DNA of 64,000 nt. Origin: E44-bin32 sp034430595 (lineage in GTDB: Bacteria > Chloroflexota > Anaerolineae > Anaerolineales > E44-bin32). The DNA is taken from assembly GCA_034430595.1 (NCBI GenBank), contig DAOUEL010000027.1, positions 76,857-140,856 of the forward strand, given 5' to 3'. The notes below the pieces were generated by a model. It made no database searches. It worked only from the letters and a program-made list of their open reading frames with translations, and was not told the origin of the DNA. Below, one piece after another: positions 17,369-26,224 of the stretch; within the stretch, counting starts at the first letter, position 1; each line of letters starts with the position of its first letter. A program made the position numbers and the translations under genes.

Positions 17369-18490
17369 CTAGTAGCCGAGTTCCTGAGCATTTCGCAGGT
17401 AGGTAATGATCGATTCGCGCGAGAGCAAGCCAAGCATGCGCCCCTCGAGCATGACTGGCAGTTGATTGACGCCGTCGCTGTCCATCTCCTTCATCGCCTC
17501 CATCATGCCCTCTTCGGGTGTGATGCTGTGAGTCTTGGAGAGTGGCATCATCCGCTCACGGGCTGTTGTTTGACCCCATTGCTCGCGCGGCACCTCGCGC
17601 ACCTGGTGAATCGTCAGGAAACCGACTGGCTCGCCCGCTTCCTGCACCACAAAACTGCGTCCACCACCGGCAAGGATCTTGTTATCAACCAGCTGCTGAA
17701 GTGTCTCTTCGGCAGGGACTGTGGCGAATTGCGTGCTCATCGCCTCCCGCACCTTATGCCCCTGGAGCAAACCGGTTAGCATCTGCTGCTGAATCTGTCC
17801 AACAGCCGCGCTCTCCAGGAACCAACCAATGAAGGCGATCCATATACCGTTGATCAGATTGCCGGTCAACGCCTGCCAGACGCCGATCAGGATAAAGCCA
17901 AAGGCGATAAATCTTCCAACATTGGCGGCGATGAGTGTTGCTCGGCGCAGGTTCTTTGTAGCGCTCCAGATGATGGCACGAAAGACCCGCCCGCCATCGA
18001 GTGGGAAACCGGGTATCAGGTTAAAGAGCCCAAGGATAGCGTTGATATAAGCCAGGTACGTAACCAAAGCCAACAGCGGCGGGATGCTGGTGAACGCTGG
18101 ACGGAGGAGCGTTAAGATCCCTGCCAGCGCAAAACTGACGGCCGGACCGGCGATGGCCATCCAGAACTCGGCACCTGCACTTGGAGGCTCGGTCGCGATA
18201 TCGGAGACACCGCCAAAGACCATCAGCGTGATGCGTCGCACCACGATTTGGTAGCGTTGGGCGACGATTGAGTGTCCGAGTTCGTGCAGCACGACACTGA
18301 CGAAGAGCATCAGTGCTGTGGCCGCGCCTACCAGCCAGTATTCTACTTGTGGCCAGCCGGTGAACTCGACCGGGTAATAACCCACTGCCAACATCCAGGT
18401 CATGAGCGCGAAGATCAGGAACCAGGAAAGATCCAGCTCCAATGGAATGCCGAATAAGCGGCCTAACGAGATTGTATGTCTGTGCATCAT
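17369..18490 (-). CDS. Site-2 protease (M50 family) with C-terminal CBS domains
   Basis: About 373 residues from the ATG at 18490 (a second ATG at 18487 is better spaced from the GGAGGG site). Six hydrophobic segments are seen. The zinc site is HELGH near residue 66, with the second-motif Asp in NLIPGFPLDGGR near 165. Residues 250-373 hold a CBS pair. This matches the group of intramembrane metalloproteases that cut membrane-bound regulators, gated by a nucleotide bound to the CBS part. The substrate is unknown. It lies next to PRC-barrel and stress genes, not next to an anti-sigma factor. Confidence 0.92.
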   Translation of the reverse strand: MMHRHTISLGRLFGIPLELDLSWFLIFALMTWMLAVGYYPVEFTGWPQVEYWLVGAATALMLFVSVVLHELGHSIVAQRYQIVVRRITLMVFGGVSDIATEPPSAGAEFWMAIAGPAVSFALAGILTLLRPAFTSIPPLLALVTYLAYINAILGLFNLIPGFPLDGGRVFRAIIWSATKNLRRATLIAANVGRFIAFGFILIGVWQALTGNLINGIWIAFIGWFLESAAVGQIQQQMLTGLLQGHKVREAMSTQFATVPAEETLQQLVDNKILAGGGRSFVVQEAGEPVGFLTIHQVREVPREQWGQTTARERMMPLSKTHSITPEEGMMEAMKEMDSDGVNQLPVMLEGRMLGLLSRESIITYLRNAQELGY

Positions 18491-18564
18491 TTCGCCCTCC
18501 TTCCATTCGCCCCGGCCAGGCATCGTCAATTGCAAACATCCTCCTGACCGGGATCGTGCAATGT

Positions 18565-19224
18565 CTATTTCGCGGCTCGTTCCCAATGATAGTTGCGGTG
18601 AATTGGGATTTCAGGCAGGGCTTCGATCTCTTCCTTGTTAAGGCTCACTTTGATCTCGTCGTCCTCCATGCGCGTGATTGCCGAAACGGGTATCAGCACC
18701 TCACGCCGCCCCCAGAGATGCCCCTCCCGCATCACGATATGGGTTACTAGCTCGCTTTCAGGATCGATCAAGAACTCATCGACCTTACCAACCGGCCCGC
18801 TAGCTGAGATCACCTGCGCTCCGCGGTGTATCGCCAGTTCGTTCGCTGGAACCATATCGGTTTCCACGGGTACGCGCTGCAGTTCAGGAACGACGTAAGG
18901 CCACATTACGAAAGGTCCACCGGAAAAACCGACCGGAACCTCGACCTCATAGAAATCTGTGTGCCGAAACTCGGGCAGCGATCTTACCTGCTCACAGTCC
19001 AAATCGAGCTTGATCTCATTTTCCGTAGCTGCGGCGATGTTATAGAGAGGGACCAGCACTTCGCGCTCAGATCCATGTTCCGCAGAAAGTTTGACGACCA
19101 CATCCGTCACCCGCTCGCTGACCGGGTTGAGCACAACACAGACGGTCTCACCGCAGGGTCTATCCCCAGTATAAACGTGGGCTTGAATTGGAAGATCCAT
19201 GGCATTCGAATTTGTCATCTTCAT
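18565..19224 (-). CDS. Tandem PRC-barrel domain protein
   Basis: A 219-residue soluble protein with two related halves. The first (residues 8-85) ends VRSLPEFRHTDFYEV. The second (residues 125-205) contains GPVGKVDEFLIDPESELVTH and ends EIEALPEIPIHRNY. Both are PRC-barrel-like beta domains, which elsewhere bind partners in photosynthetic reaction centres, RNA processing or stress. The ATG follows GAGAGGTGATGAA. It is 12 bases downstream of doxX and likely in the same operon. Confidence 0.85.
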   Translation of the reverse strand: MKMTNSNAMDLPIQAHVYTGDRPCGETVCVVLNPVSERVTDVVVKLSAEHGSEREVLVPLYNIAAATENEIKLDLDCEQVRSLPEFRHTDFYEVEVPVGFSGGPFVMWPYVVPELQRVPVETDMVPANELAIHRGAQVISASGPVGKVDEFLIDPESELVTHIVMREGHLWGRREVLIPVSAITRMEDDEIKVSLNKEEIEALPEIPIHRNYHWERAAK

Positions 19225-19235
19225 TTCATCACCTC

Positions 19236-19853
19236 TCAGGCAGACTGCCCTTCATGCTGCATACCGCTTGCGGGATGTTCGATATGAAACACGTAGCCCG
19301 GACTCCACGGCGTCCCCAGGGCGGGCAGGGCCCAGCGGTCCAGACCGATCCACCCGGCCGTTCGCCAGGCCAGGATCAGGAACAGCGCCAGAATAAGCAA
19401 GATTGGGTTGATGCTGACCGCGCCCGCCAGCAGGTAGCTTGTATTCATGAACAAACCGAAAAACGCCGCGATCCCCACGAACAGTCCGAGAATCAACGCC
19501 GCCCCGACCAGGAACTCACCAAACGAAATGAGATAGCTCCAGACCTTGACATTGGGCAGCACAATATGATTCAAGAACCACGCGTACCACAACTGGACGT
19601 CGGGGTGGGCGCCGCCGGTCTTGCTCAGGGCGTTCTGTACGAAACCATTCAACGCAGTCCCTGATCGGGCACCGACCCAAGCCGGGTTATGCAGTTTCCC
19701 CCAACCAGCCTCGAGCCACTGGTATCCGGCGTACAGCCTGACCAGCAACCAGAGCCATGCCCAGCGGGTGTTGCCAAACAAGTTGCGAGCGAAGGGCGGC
19801 TCCTCGATGTGAGTAACCGCCGAACGATTCTCCGCTAACGTCCTTCGATCCAT
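19236..19853 (-). CDS. DoxX family membrane protein
   Basis: A 205-residue protein with four helices after a charged N-terminus. The LVRLYAGYQWLEAGWGKLHN motif near residue 37 and SYLISFGEFLVGAALILGLF near 105 are typical of the DoxX/TQO small-subunit family. Members are associated with thiosulfate:quinone oxidation or redox stress at the membrane. No large TQO subunit is present. A CTGGAGGAGG site lies just before the ATG. Confidence 0.88.
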   Translation of the reverse strand: MDRRTLAENRSAVTHIEEPPFARNLFGNTRWAWLWLLVRLYAGYQWLEAGWGKLHNPAWVGARSGTALNGFVQNALSKTGGAHPDVQLWYAWFLNHIVLPNVKVWSYLISFGEFLVGAALILGLFVGIAAFFGLFMNTSYLLAGAVSINPILLILALFLILAWRTAGWIGLDRWALPALGTPWSPGYVFHIEHPASGMQHEGQSA

Positions 19854-19987
19854 TTTTTGCCTCCTCCAGGCAGGAAAAGCAGTTCGCCTGGCCTCTGATT
19901 AATACAGCAATATTCTCCCTCATCCAGGTAGTTTCGGTCTTTATAAAGTCTTGAAGTCGAGATTAAGGAAAGCTTACAGGGCAGGCT

Positions 19988-20239
19988 TCAGCTGTGGCCG
20001 TGGAGAGTGAGCCAGACGAAGGCAGCCACGACCGCAATCGCCAGGACTGCCAGCGCTCGCAGCAGCCACTCACCCGAATCAATCTCTGCGGAGGTGAGCG
20101 ATGGGTCCTGCCTGCGGTCCCGCAGCCAGGATATGAGAAACGCAGCGCCGATGGCAGCTAGCACAAACGCGATGAAAACAACTTCAAGCGGGCGCGCTTC
20201 CTGGGCATTTAACGGGGCTGCAAGAACTGAAGGATCCAT
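19988..20239 (-). CDS. Small two-helix membrane protein, unknown function
   Basis: An 83-residue protein from ATG 20239 (an in-frame TTG two codons upstream is also possible). Two hydrophobic helices are seen, LEVVFIAFVLAAIGAAFLIS near residue 18 and LLRALAVLAIAVVAAFVWLT near the C-terminus, with a charged loop RDRRQDPSLTSAEID between them. No family was recognised. It lies upstream of doxX on the same strand with a 134-base gap. Confidence 0.6.
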   Translation of the reverse strand: MDPSVLAAPLNAQEARPLEVVFIAFVLAAIGAAFLISWLRDRRQDPSLTSAEIDSGEWLLRALAVLAIAVVAAFVWLTLHGHS

Positions 20240-20653
20240 ACTCAAAACTCACACCCTGCCCCGGGCCGTCTGCAATTCATTCCGGGGAACCCGGAGATCG
20301 CGGTCCTGTTTGCGTTTATCAAAGTCTCTGATTTCCGGAAACCAACAAAATCCTCGTATCTCCAGCCCCGAAACGGATCAGTCCTCATGATGGCCGAGTA
20401 TCTGGAGGCGATTCTAAAAAGATGCAATATGCAGTCTTTCACGGAAGGTAGGAAGCAGAGATCCGCCTTTATATAAACGACTGCATTGTGATCAAGAAAA
20501 CAACTCAACCCGCCGGTCAGCATGTCGCCGGGTGAACTGATTTGAGCGTACAGGAGGAGGTGGCCACGCCACCTTAACCGGGGATTGTGGGTAAATTAAG
20601 CGGACATTAAATATCTGGTGGGATCTCAGGGATTTGGGTTCGTTTCCAACAGA
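20240..20653. other. 414-bp gap without a supported gene
   Basis: Contains a short hairpin at 20558-20574 (AGGTGGC, CAC loop, GCCACCT) that could end transcription of the HEAT-repeat gene on the minus strand. Otherwise nothing recognised. Confidence 0.4.
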
Positions 20654-21061
20654 TTACTTTCGGCTGGACTTGAACTCGGCCAGCAGTTCGGCGGCTGCGG
20701 TTGGAGCAGTCACCTCTGGTGCCAAGGAGCGCAGCGCCTGACGCACCGACTCAGCATGCATACGTACCCAGGGACTGCTGTTTCCGCGCAGGAAGTGGTA
20801 GGCGCTATCACGCATGCGGCCGTTGTAGCCCTGGATCAGCGCTTGCAGTACAGCCGGGAGAGCCGCCTCACCCAGTTGAGCCAGGGCATTGGTGGTCGCC
20901 CAGCGCACACCAGGATCGTCATCATCCATACCTTTTACCAGGTTGTCGATCCCCTCAACTGTCGGGTTTTCCTCCAGGTAGCTGGCCGCCTCCTCGCGAT
21001 GGGCGATGCTCTCTGAGGCATCATGCAGGATGCGCATCGCCTCTTCTTCACTCAATATCAT
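20654..21061 (-). CDS. HEAT-repeat protein
   Basis: A 135-residue helical protein. Residues 25-110 form about three HEAT-like helical pairs, with the typical DDDPGVRWATTNALAQLGEA and SSPWVRMHAESVRQALRSLA segments. Such repeats are protein-protein scaffolds, often like phycobilin-lyase or PBS-lyase HEAT proteins. No catalytic residue is evident. A well-placed AAGGAG site precedes the ATG. Confidence 0.8.
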   Translation of the reverse strand: MILSEEEAMRILHDASESIAHREEAASYLEENPTVEGIDNLVKGMDDDDPGVRWATTNALAQLGEAALPAVLQALIQGYNGRMRDSAYHFLRGNSSPWVRMHAESVRQALRSLAPEVTAPTAAAELLAEFKSSRK

Positions 21062-21185
21062 CTTCGCTCCTTCGAGCCATGCTCTTTAATCTGCGATAAA
21101 ACTTTATCACGAACGGCTTGAAGGCGCATTATCGATCGCTGCCTTCCGTCTTAAGCCCACTTTAGAAGACGGCTGGACAAATGCG

Positions 21186-21216
21186 CATCATTTGGCCGTT
21201 AATACCCAAAATGATG
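21186..21216 (+). promoter_or_regulatory. Inverted repeat upstream of the two-component operon
   Basis: CATCATTT (21186-21193) and AAATGATG (21209-21216) are exact inverted copies about 60 bases before the response regulator. It could be the regulator's own binding site or a hairpin. The symmetry is seen; the role is a guess. Confidence 0.35.
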
Positions 21217-21274
21217 TAGACTTAAAGGCAAACGAAAGCCCCCCGAACTGCCCTGATGAATAGCGGAGTACTGT

Positions 21275-21985
21275 ATGACACCAGCCAAGCTGCTGCTCGT
21301 TGACGATGACGACCTGCTGCGCCGCAGTCTTTCCTTCAATCTCGAACAGGCTGGCTACGCTGTAATGGCCGCCAGCAACGCCGAGGATGCGCTGGCGATC
21401 GCCGCCCGTGAGCCTCCTGACCTGGTGCTGCTCGATATCGGTTTGCCTGGAATGGACGGGCTCGACGCCCTGCGTATCTTCCAGGATAAGATCGGCTCCC
21501 CGGTGATCTTCCTAACCGCACGCCGCCGTGAGTTCGATGAAGTCCTCGGGCTGGAGTTGGGCGCCGAGGATTACATCACCAAGCCCTTCGATCAGGACGT
21601 GCTGTTGGCGCGCATCAAGGCGGTTCTGCGCCGCACCCAGGCGCCAGCTCATCCACTCTCGGAGAGCGAACCGGTCGAGATCGGCGACATCCGCATCAAC
21701 CCCGCCGCTCACACCGTGACGGTTGGCGAAAAACGCATCGAACTGCCGCCGCGCGAGTTCGACCTGCTTCATTCATTGGCGCTGGAGGTCGGCAACGTTA
21801 TCTCGACTGACGATCTGCTGGCACGCGTCTGGGGCGCTGAGTACGTCGGCGAACCCCAGGTGGTCTACGTCCATATCCGCTGGCTGCGGGAAAAGATCGA
21901 GGTTGACCCGCACGATCCGCAGCGCATTCTGACTGTACGTGGTGTGGGTTACAAACTTATGCCGCACGAACCCAGAGCACCTTGA
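21275..21985 (+). CDS. OmpR/PhoB-type response regulator
   Basis: A 236-residue protein. The receiver has the acidic pocket DDDD at residues 10-13, phospho-acceptor Asp54 in VLLDIGLPGMDG and the conserved Lys in YITKPFDQD. The winged-helix domain (about residues 128-232) has LPPREFDLLHSLALEVGNVI and VRGVGYKLMP. Its stop codon overlaps the TTG start of the histidine kinase (TTGA), so the pair is translated together. The target genes are unknown; the nearby inverted repeat may be an autoregulatory site. Confidence 0.95.
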   Translation: MTPAKLLLVDDDDLLRRSLSFNLEQAGYAVMAASNAEDALAIAAREPPDLVLLDIGLPGMDGLDALRIFQDKIGSPVIFLTARRREFDEVLGLELGAEDYITKPFDQDVLLARIKAVLRRTQAPAHPLSESEPVEIGDIRINPAAHTVTVGEKRIELPPREFDLLHSLALEVGNVISTDDLLARVWGAEYVGEPQVVYVHIRWLREKIEVDPHDPQRILTVRGVGYKLMPHEPRAP

Positions 21986-23424
21986 ACCTGCGCCGCCGCC
22001 TGCTGCTCAGCCACGTTCTGCCGCTCGTCATCAGCATCCCGCTGATCGGATTGGTGCTCATTGCGGCAGTTGAGACAAGGGTCATCACCCCCGCCCTTAT
22101 TTCGCAGATCGAGGAGAATGCGCGCATCACGGCCCGCCTGCTTGCAATCGCACCTGATACGTGGCAGAACGCGGCTAACGCTCAATTCTTCATCGACCGC
22201 AATATTGGGGTTGCACCCTGGCGCTTGCAGCTGATCAACACCGAAGGCCGGATCCTGGCGTCTAATATGCCCGAGGATCGAACCCGCTACGGACTGCTAA
22301 CCAACGAACCGGAAATAGCCAAGAGGGTTCAGGCGGGGGAAATAATTCTCGAAACCGATTTCAGCACTTCGCTTGACACGCGCATCATCGATTTCTGGGT
22401 GCCCATCATGGAGGGGGATCAACTGCTGGGTATCATGCGCCTCTCGCAGCCGCTGGCCAATGTGCTCGATATCTTCACACACCTGCGGATGACGGTCATC
22501 GCCATCGTGCTCAGCGGCCTGGCGCTGGGCGTGCTGATCGGACTCGGCCTGGCGGCGACGATGGAACAGCCACTGGACCGTCTGGCAGGCGCGATGAGCG
22601 CTATGTCGAGCGGGAAAACTCCCGGCCTGGTGCAGACCTCCGGCCCGGAGGAGCTGCAGCTTCTTGCGCGTTCATTCAACTTACTGGTCGAGCGCCTCGA
22701 ACGCGAAGCCAGCAATCGCAACAAGCTGCTGTCTAATCTGGTCCATGAGCTCGGCCGTCCGCTGGGTGCGCTGCGCTCGGCAATTCAAGCGCTCGCCAGG
22801 GGGGCTGACCGGAACCCCGAACTCAAAGCGGAGCTGCTTGACGGGATGGATATGCAGACGCGCGGTCTCGAACGGCTGGTCGAGGACCTCACCCAGCTTT
22901 ACGACCGCGAGCGCGGCACGCTCCAGATCGAGCGCGTGCCAACCGACCTCAACCAGTGGTTCCTGACCTCGACCCAGGCCTGGCAGACGTTGGCCTCGGA
23001 AAAAGGAATCAAGTGGTCGACCTCGGCCGGGCAGCTCCCTCCGCACGAGATCGATCCGATACGCCTGGGCCAGGCCTGGGGTAACCTGCTCAGCAATGCC
23101 ATCAAGTACACGCCGCCCGGCGGTGAGATCGAAGTGGCCGCTGAAAACACCAGCGCGGAAATCCGCTTCAGTGTGACCGACACTGGTCCGGGCTTATCGA
23201 ACGAGGACCAGGAGAAAATCTTCGTACCGTTCTTCCGCTCTAATCGCGATAACCGCTTTCCTCAGGGCATGGGCCTCGGACTGAGCATCGCCGAAGAACT
23301 CGTGCGCGCCCATCAGGGCTATATCAAGTTCTATTCCGAACTCGGCCAGGGCAGCACCTTCATCATCGCCCTTCCGCTCCATCCCATGCAGGATTTCTCT
23401 ACACCCGATCAAGATCCCGCTTAA
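21982..23424 (+). CDS. Sensor histidine kinase
   Basis: A 480-residue membrane kinase starting with TTG. It has a first helix at residues 10-30, an extracytoplasmic sensor of about 130 residues, a second helix near 168-192, a HAMP linker (MEQPLDRLAGAMSAMSSGK), and an HisKA domain with His255 in LVHELGRPLGALRSAI. The ATPase domain has the N box NLLSNAIKYTPPGG, DTGPGLS and GMGLGLSIAEELV. It phosphorylates the regulator encoded just upstream. The signal is unknown. Confidence 0.95.
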   Translation: MNLRRRLLLSHVLPLVISIPLIGLVLIAAVETRVITPALISQIEENARITARLLAIAPDTWQNAANAQFFIDRNIGVAPWRLQLINTEGRILASNMPEDRTRYGLLTNEPEIAKRVQAGEIILETDFSTSLDTRIIDFWVPIMEGDQLLGIMRLSQPLANVLDIFTHLRMTVIAIVLSGLALGVLIGLGLAATMEQPLDRLAGAMSAMSSGKTPGLVQTSGPEELQLLARSFNLLVERLEREASNRNKLLSNLVHELGRPLGALRSAIQALARGADRNPELKAELLDGMDMQTRGLERLVEDLTQLYDRERGTLQIERVPTDLNQWFLTSTQAWQTLASEKGIKWSTSAGQLPPHEIDPIRLGQAWGNLLSNAIKYTPPGGEIEVAAENTSAEIRFSVTDTGPGLSNEDQEKIFVPFFRSNRDNRFPQGMGLGLSIAEELVRAHQGYIKFYSELGQGSTFIIALPLHPMQDFSTPDQDPA

Positions 23425-23584
23425 TCCAAGCTTTAGTTCATTTCCAGCGCCGCTTAAAGACTTTTCGTCCGGGATACGGATATATATGGATTCGGGTTAT
23501 TGATCGGCACGGCCAGATTGAAATTCGACTGTAGCAAGCTATAGGCCGCGAATCTGTGTCGGGCCGATGTGGAAAGGTTGATGC

Positions 23585-25609
23585 ATGTTGGACCCACAGC
23601 AAGGCGAACAAAAAGAAGAGCAGACGCACCCCCATCTGCCTCGTTACTGGTGGTGGCTGCTGGGTTTGTTGATCCTGTGGAACCTGATACTCTTTTTGCC
23701 GCAAGCTCAACAGCAAGTCCAGCTCTCGTATACCGATTTCCTTGCTCAGCTTAACTCGGGCAACGTGGTTAGCGTCGTCTTCCAGGGCAGCCAGATCACG
23801 GGCGACCTGGCACAGCCGATCGCTGATCCGGCCGCTTTGGCAACGGCAACGGCGGCAGCCCCAACCACTGCAGCCGCACTTACGACGCCCTCAGCCCAAG
23901 CCGCAGCGCCCACAACCTACACACATTTCGAGACCATACTGCCGGAGGCAGTCGGGGATCCCCGCCTGCTGGGGCTGCTCGAATCACGGCATGTCAGGGT
24001 CGTTGCCAAGCCGCAGTCGACGCCATGGTTTACAGTGCTGCTTACAGATGCCCTGCCGTTTCTGCTGCTGGTCATCGTGCTGGTCTGGATGGGGCGCCAG
24101 GCAGCCCGCTCGCAGGGCGGGATCTTTAATTTCGGGCGCAGCAAGCCCCGCCTGTACGAGCAGAACCTGGAGCAGGTGACATTTAAGGATGTCGCTGGAG
24201 CGGAGGAGGCTAAGCAGGAACTGCAGGAAGTGGTCGACTTTCTGCGCCACCCAGAGAAGTACCACGATCTGGGGGCGCGAATCCCGCGCGGCGTGCTGCT
24301 CGTCGGCCCGCCCGGCACCGGCAAGACGCTCATGGCGCGCGCCGTAGCCGGAGAAGCGCACGTACCCTTTTACAGCCTGAGCGCCTCTGAATTTGTCGAG
24401 ATGTTCGTCGGAGTCGGCGCCAGCCGGGTTAGGGATTTGTTTGAAAAAGCCAAGGCCAGCGCGCCGGCAATCATTTTCATCGACGAGCTTGACGCCGTTG
24501 GGCGCCGGCGCGGCGCCGGCCTGGGGATGGTCAACGACGAACGCGAGCAGACTCTGAATCAGCTGCTGGTCGAGATGGACGGCTTCGATGAGCACCACGA
24601 ATTGATCTTGATGGCGGCCACCAACAGGCCTGACGTGCTCGACCCGGCGCTGCTGCGGCCGGGCCGTTTCGACCGGCGTATCGTCGTCAACCTGCCCGAC
24701 CGGCCCGGCCGGGAAGGCATCTTGCGCATTCACACGCGTGAACTGCCGCTGGCGGAGGACGTCGATCTTGACCTGTTGGCGCATACCACGACCGGTTTCA
24801 ACGGTGCCGACCTGGCCAACCTGTGCAATGAAGCGGCGCTGATCGCCGCACGCTACAGCCACCGCCGGGTCAAGATGAGCGATTTCGAGGAAGCCGTGGA
24901 CAAGGTATTGATGGGCGGCGTTCGCCCGCTCCTGCTCGATCCTCGTGAACGGCGTGTCGTCGCTTACCACGAAGGCGGCCACGCGCTCGTCGCCTGGTTC
25001 ACACCGTCTGCCGACCCAGTTCACAAGGTGACGATCATCCCGCGCGGGCAGGCGCTAGGCGTCACCGAACAGGTCCCGGGCGACGACCACTACAACGTCA
25101 GCCGGGGCTACCTCAAAGCACGCCTTGCGGTCATGCTCGCCGGGCGTTCGGCGGAGGAGCTGGCGCTGAAGGAAATCACGACCGGTGCCGAGAATGACCT
25201 CGTGCAGGCGACCCGCCTCGCCCGGCGTATGGTCACCCGCTGGGGAATGGGATCCCAGCCATCGATTGCCTATGAGATCGACGACGAAAATCCTTTCCTC
25301 GGCTATTCGCTCGCACAAGGCGAGCGCTACAGCGAAGAGACCGCCGCCCGCATCGATCGTGACGTACAGAAACTGCTCGATGAACGGCATACGTATGTCC
25401 GTGCGCTGCTGGATGAAAAACGCGAGCTGCTCGACCGCGTCGCCAGCGCCTTACTCAAGGAAGAGACCCTCGACCAGAGCGAGCTGCAGCAGATGTTTGG
25501 CCCACGGCTGGACGAGAGCGGTCACCCGATCACGACGGCCGCCTCTCTGGGTTCGAAGACACCGGTTGCCGACCCGGTACGTTTGTCAAACGGGACCAGA
25601 AAACGGTAG
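23585..25609 (+). CDS. ftsH: ATP-dependent zinc metalloprotease FtsH
   Basis: A 674-residue membrane AAA+ protease. One helix is at residues 20-40, a periplasmic part at 40-150, and a second helix near 155-175. The AAA domain has Walker A GPPGTGKT at about 241 and Walker B IIFIDELDAVGRRR; its second region of homology ends LLRPGRFDRR. The zinc site is HEGGH at 462-466. It degrades unfolded membrane proteins and short-lived regulators. The periplasmic part carries an Ala/Thr-rich insert of about 35 residues (around residues 80-115) not usual in FtsH. It is downstream of the two-component system but has its own 160-base leader. Confidence 0.97.
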   Translation: MLDPQQGEQKEEQTHPHLPRYWWWLLGLLILWNLILFLPQAQQQVQLSYTDFLAQLNSGNVVSVVFQGSQITGDLAQPIADPAALATATAAAPTTAAALTTPSAQAAAPTTYTHFETILPEAVGDPRLLGLLESRHVRVVAKPQSTPWFTVLLTDALPFLLLVIVLVWMGRQAARSQGGIFNFGRSKPRLYEQNLEQVTFKDVAGAEEAKQELQEVVDFLRHPEKYHDLGARIPRGVLLVGPPGTGKTLMARAVAGEAHVPFYSLSASEFVEMFVGVGASRVRDLFEKAKASAPAIIFIDELDAVGRRRGAGLGMVNDEREQTLNQLLVEMDGFDEHHELILMAATNRPDVLDPALLRPGRFDRRIVVNLPDRPGREGILRIHTRELPLAEDVDLDLLAHTTTGFNGADLANLCNEAALIAARYSHRRVKMSDFEEAVDKVLMGGVRPLLLDPRERRVVAYHEGGHALVAWFTPSADPVHKVTIIPRGQALGVTEQVPGDDHYNVSRGYLKARLAVMLAGRSAEELALKEITTGAENDLVQATRLARRMVTRWGMGSQPSIAYEIDDENPFLGYSLAQGERYSEETAARIDRDVQKLLDERHTYVRALLDEKRELLDRVASALLKEETLDQSELQQMFGPRLDESGHPITTAASLGSKTPVADPVRLSNGTRKR

Positions 25610-26041
25610 ACCGTATGTGAGCAGGGAACCGATCGGCTTGGGTTCGAGCATCCAGACGCTGGTTCCTGTCGGCGGGAGGATACAGAGAAGGAGATTTTTT
25701 CGGCGGTCCAGCGAAATGCCTGAGACGCAAGCCCGGAACACATGCTCCGGAACCGTCAGCATCGCCTCACGATTGCCGTTGGCGAAGTGGTGGATCGATT
25801 TTGATCCTGCGATAAGCCCCGCCCGACACAATTCACCGAGACCGCCGTTTCTCCGCCCGGCAGCACAGGCAAGGAGGGGAGTCTTGCCGGACTGCCGGGC
25901 GGACGGATTCCCGCCAGCCCGAATCTGCGGATCCAGGGCTTAAGGTTTCCTTGAGTAACGCTTCAAGCTTCAATAAAGACCTTTAAAGGCCGTGTCACCT
26001 AGTATTCACCTGAAGCTATTTGAATTAAGGAGATATAGAGT
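25610..26041. other. 432-bp gap after ftsH
   Basis: No convincing gene. It contains the nested inverted repeat described separately and, near 25950-25980, a possible weak promoter for the cytochrome operon (TTGAGT, 17 bases, TAAAGA). Confidence 0.4.
25852..25903 (+). terminator. Large nested hairpin downstream of ftsH
   Basis: TCCGCCCGGCAG (25852-25863) pairs perfectly with CTGCCGGGCGGA (25892-25903), and inside it GGCAAG pairs with CTTGCC. The structure is too regular for chance, but it lies about 240 bases after the ftsH stop and lacks a T-run. It could end transcription or be part of a small structured RNA. Confidence 0.5.
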
Positions 26042-26224
26042 ATGGACCCATTACCCGCGCAGATGCTGCCAGCTGTCCCGCATATTACCTTCGGAATTTT
26101 CAACCTTGCCATCCCAAACATCATCGCCTGGGGATCTATCGCGCTGATCTTTGCCATCGCGCTCTGGGTGCGCATTCCGAACTTGTTTAAACCCGGCCCG
26201 GAGCGGGAGGAGAGTCGAGAATGA
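26042..26224 (+). CDS. Single-helix small subunit of the cytochrome b operon
   Basis: A 60-residue protein with an excellent AAGGAG site. One transmembrane helix (IIAWGSIALIFAIALWVRIP, about residues 27-46) is followed by a charged tail. Its last codons overlap the start of the cytochrome b gene (four bases), so it is probably a small structural subunit of the same complex, like the one-helix subunits of b6f and bc complexes. No family was recognised by sequence. Confidence 0.75.
   Translation: MDPLPAQMLPAVPHITFGIFNLAIPNIIAWGSIALIFAIALWVRIPNLFKPGPEREESRE

Noticed and set aside
23984..25024. A 346-codon open frame on the minus strand opposite ftsH.
   Set aside because: It lies entirely antisense to conserved ftsH domains and has no ribosome site or recognisable protein.
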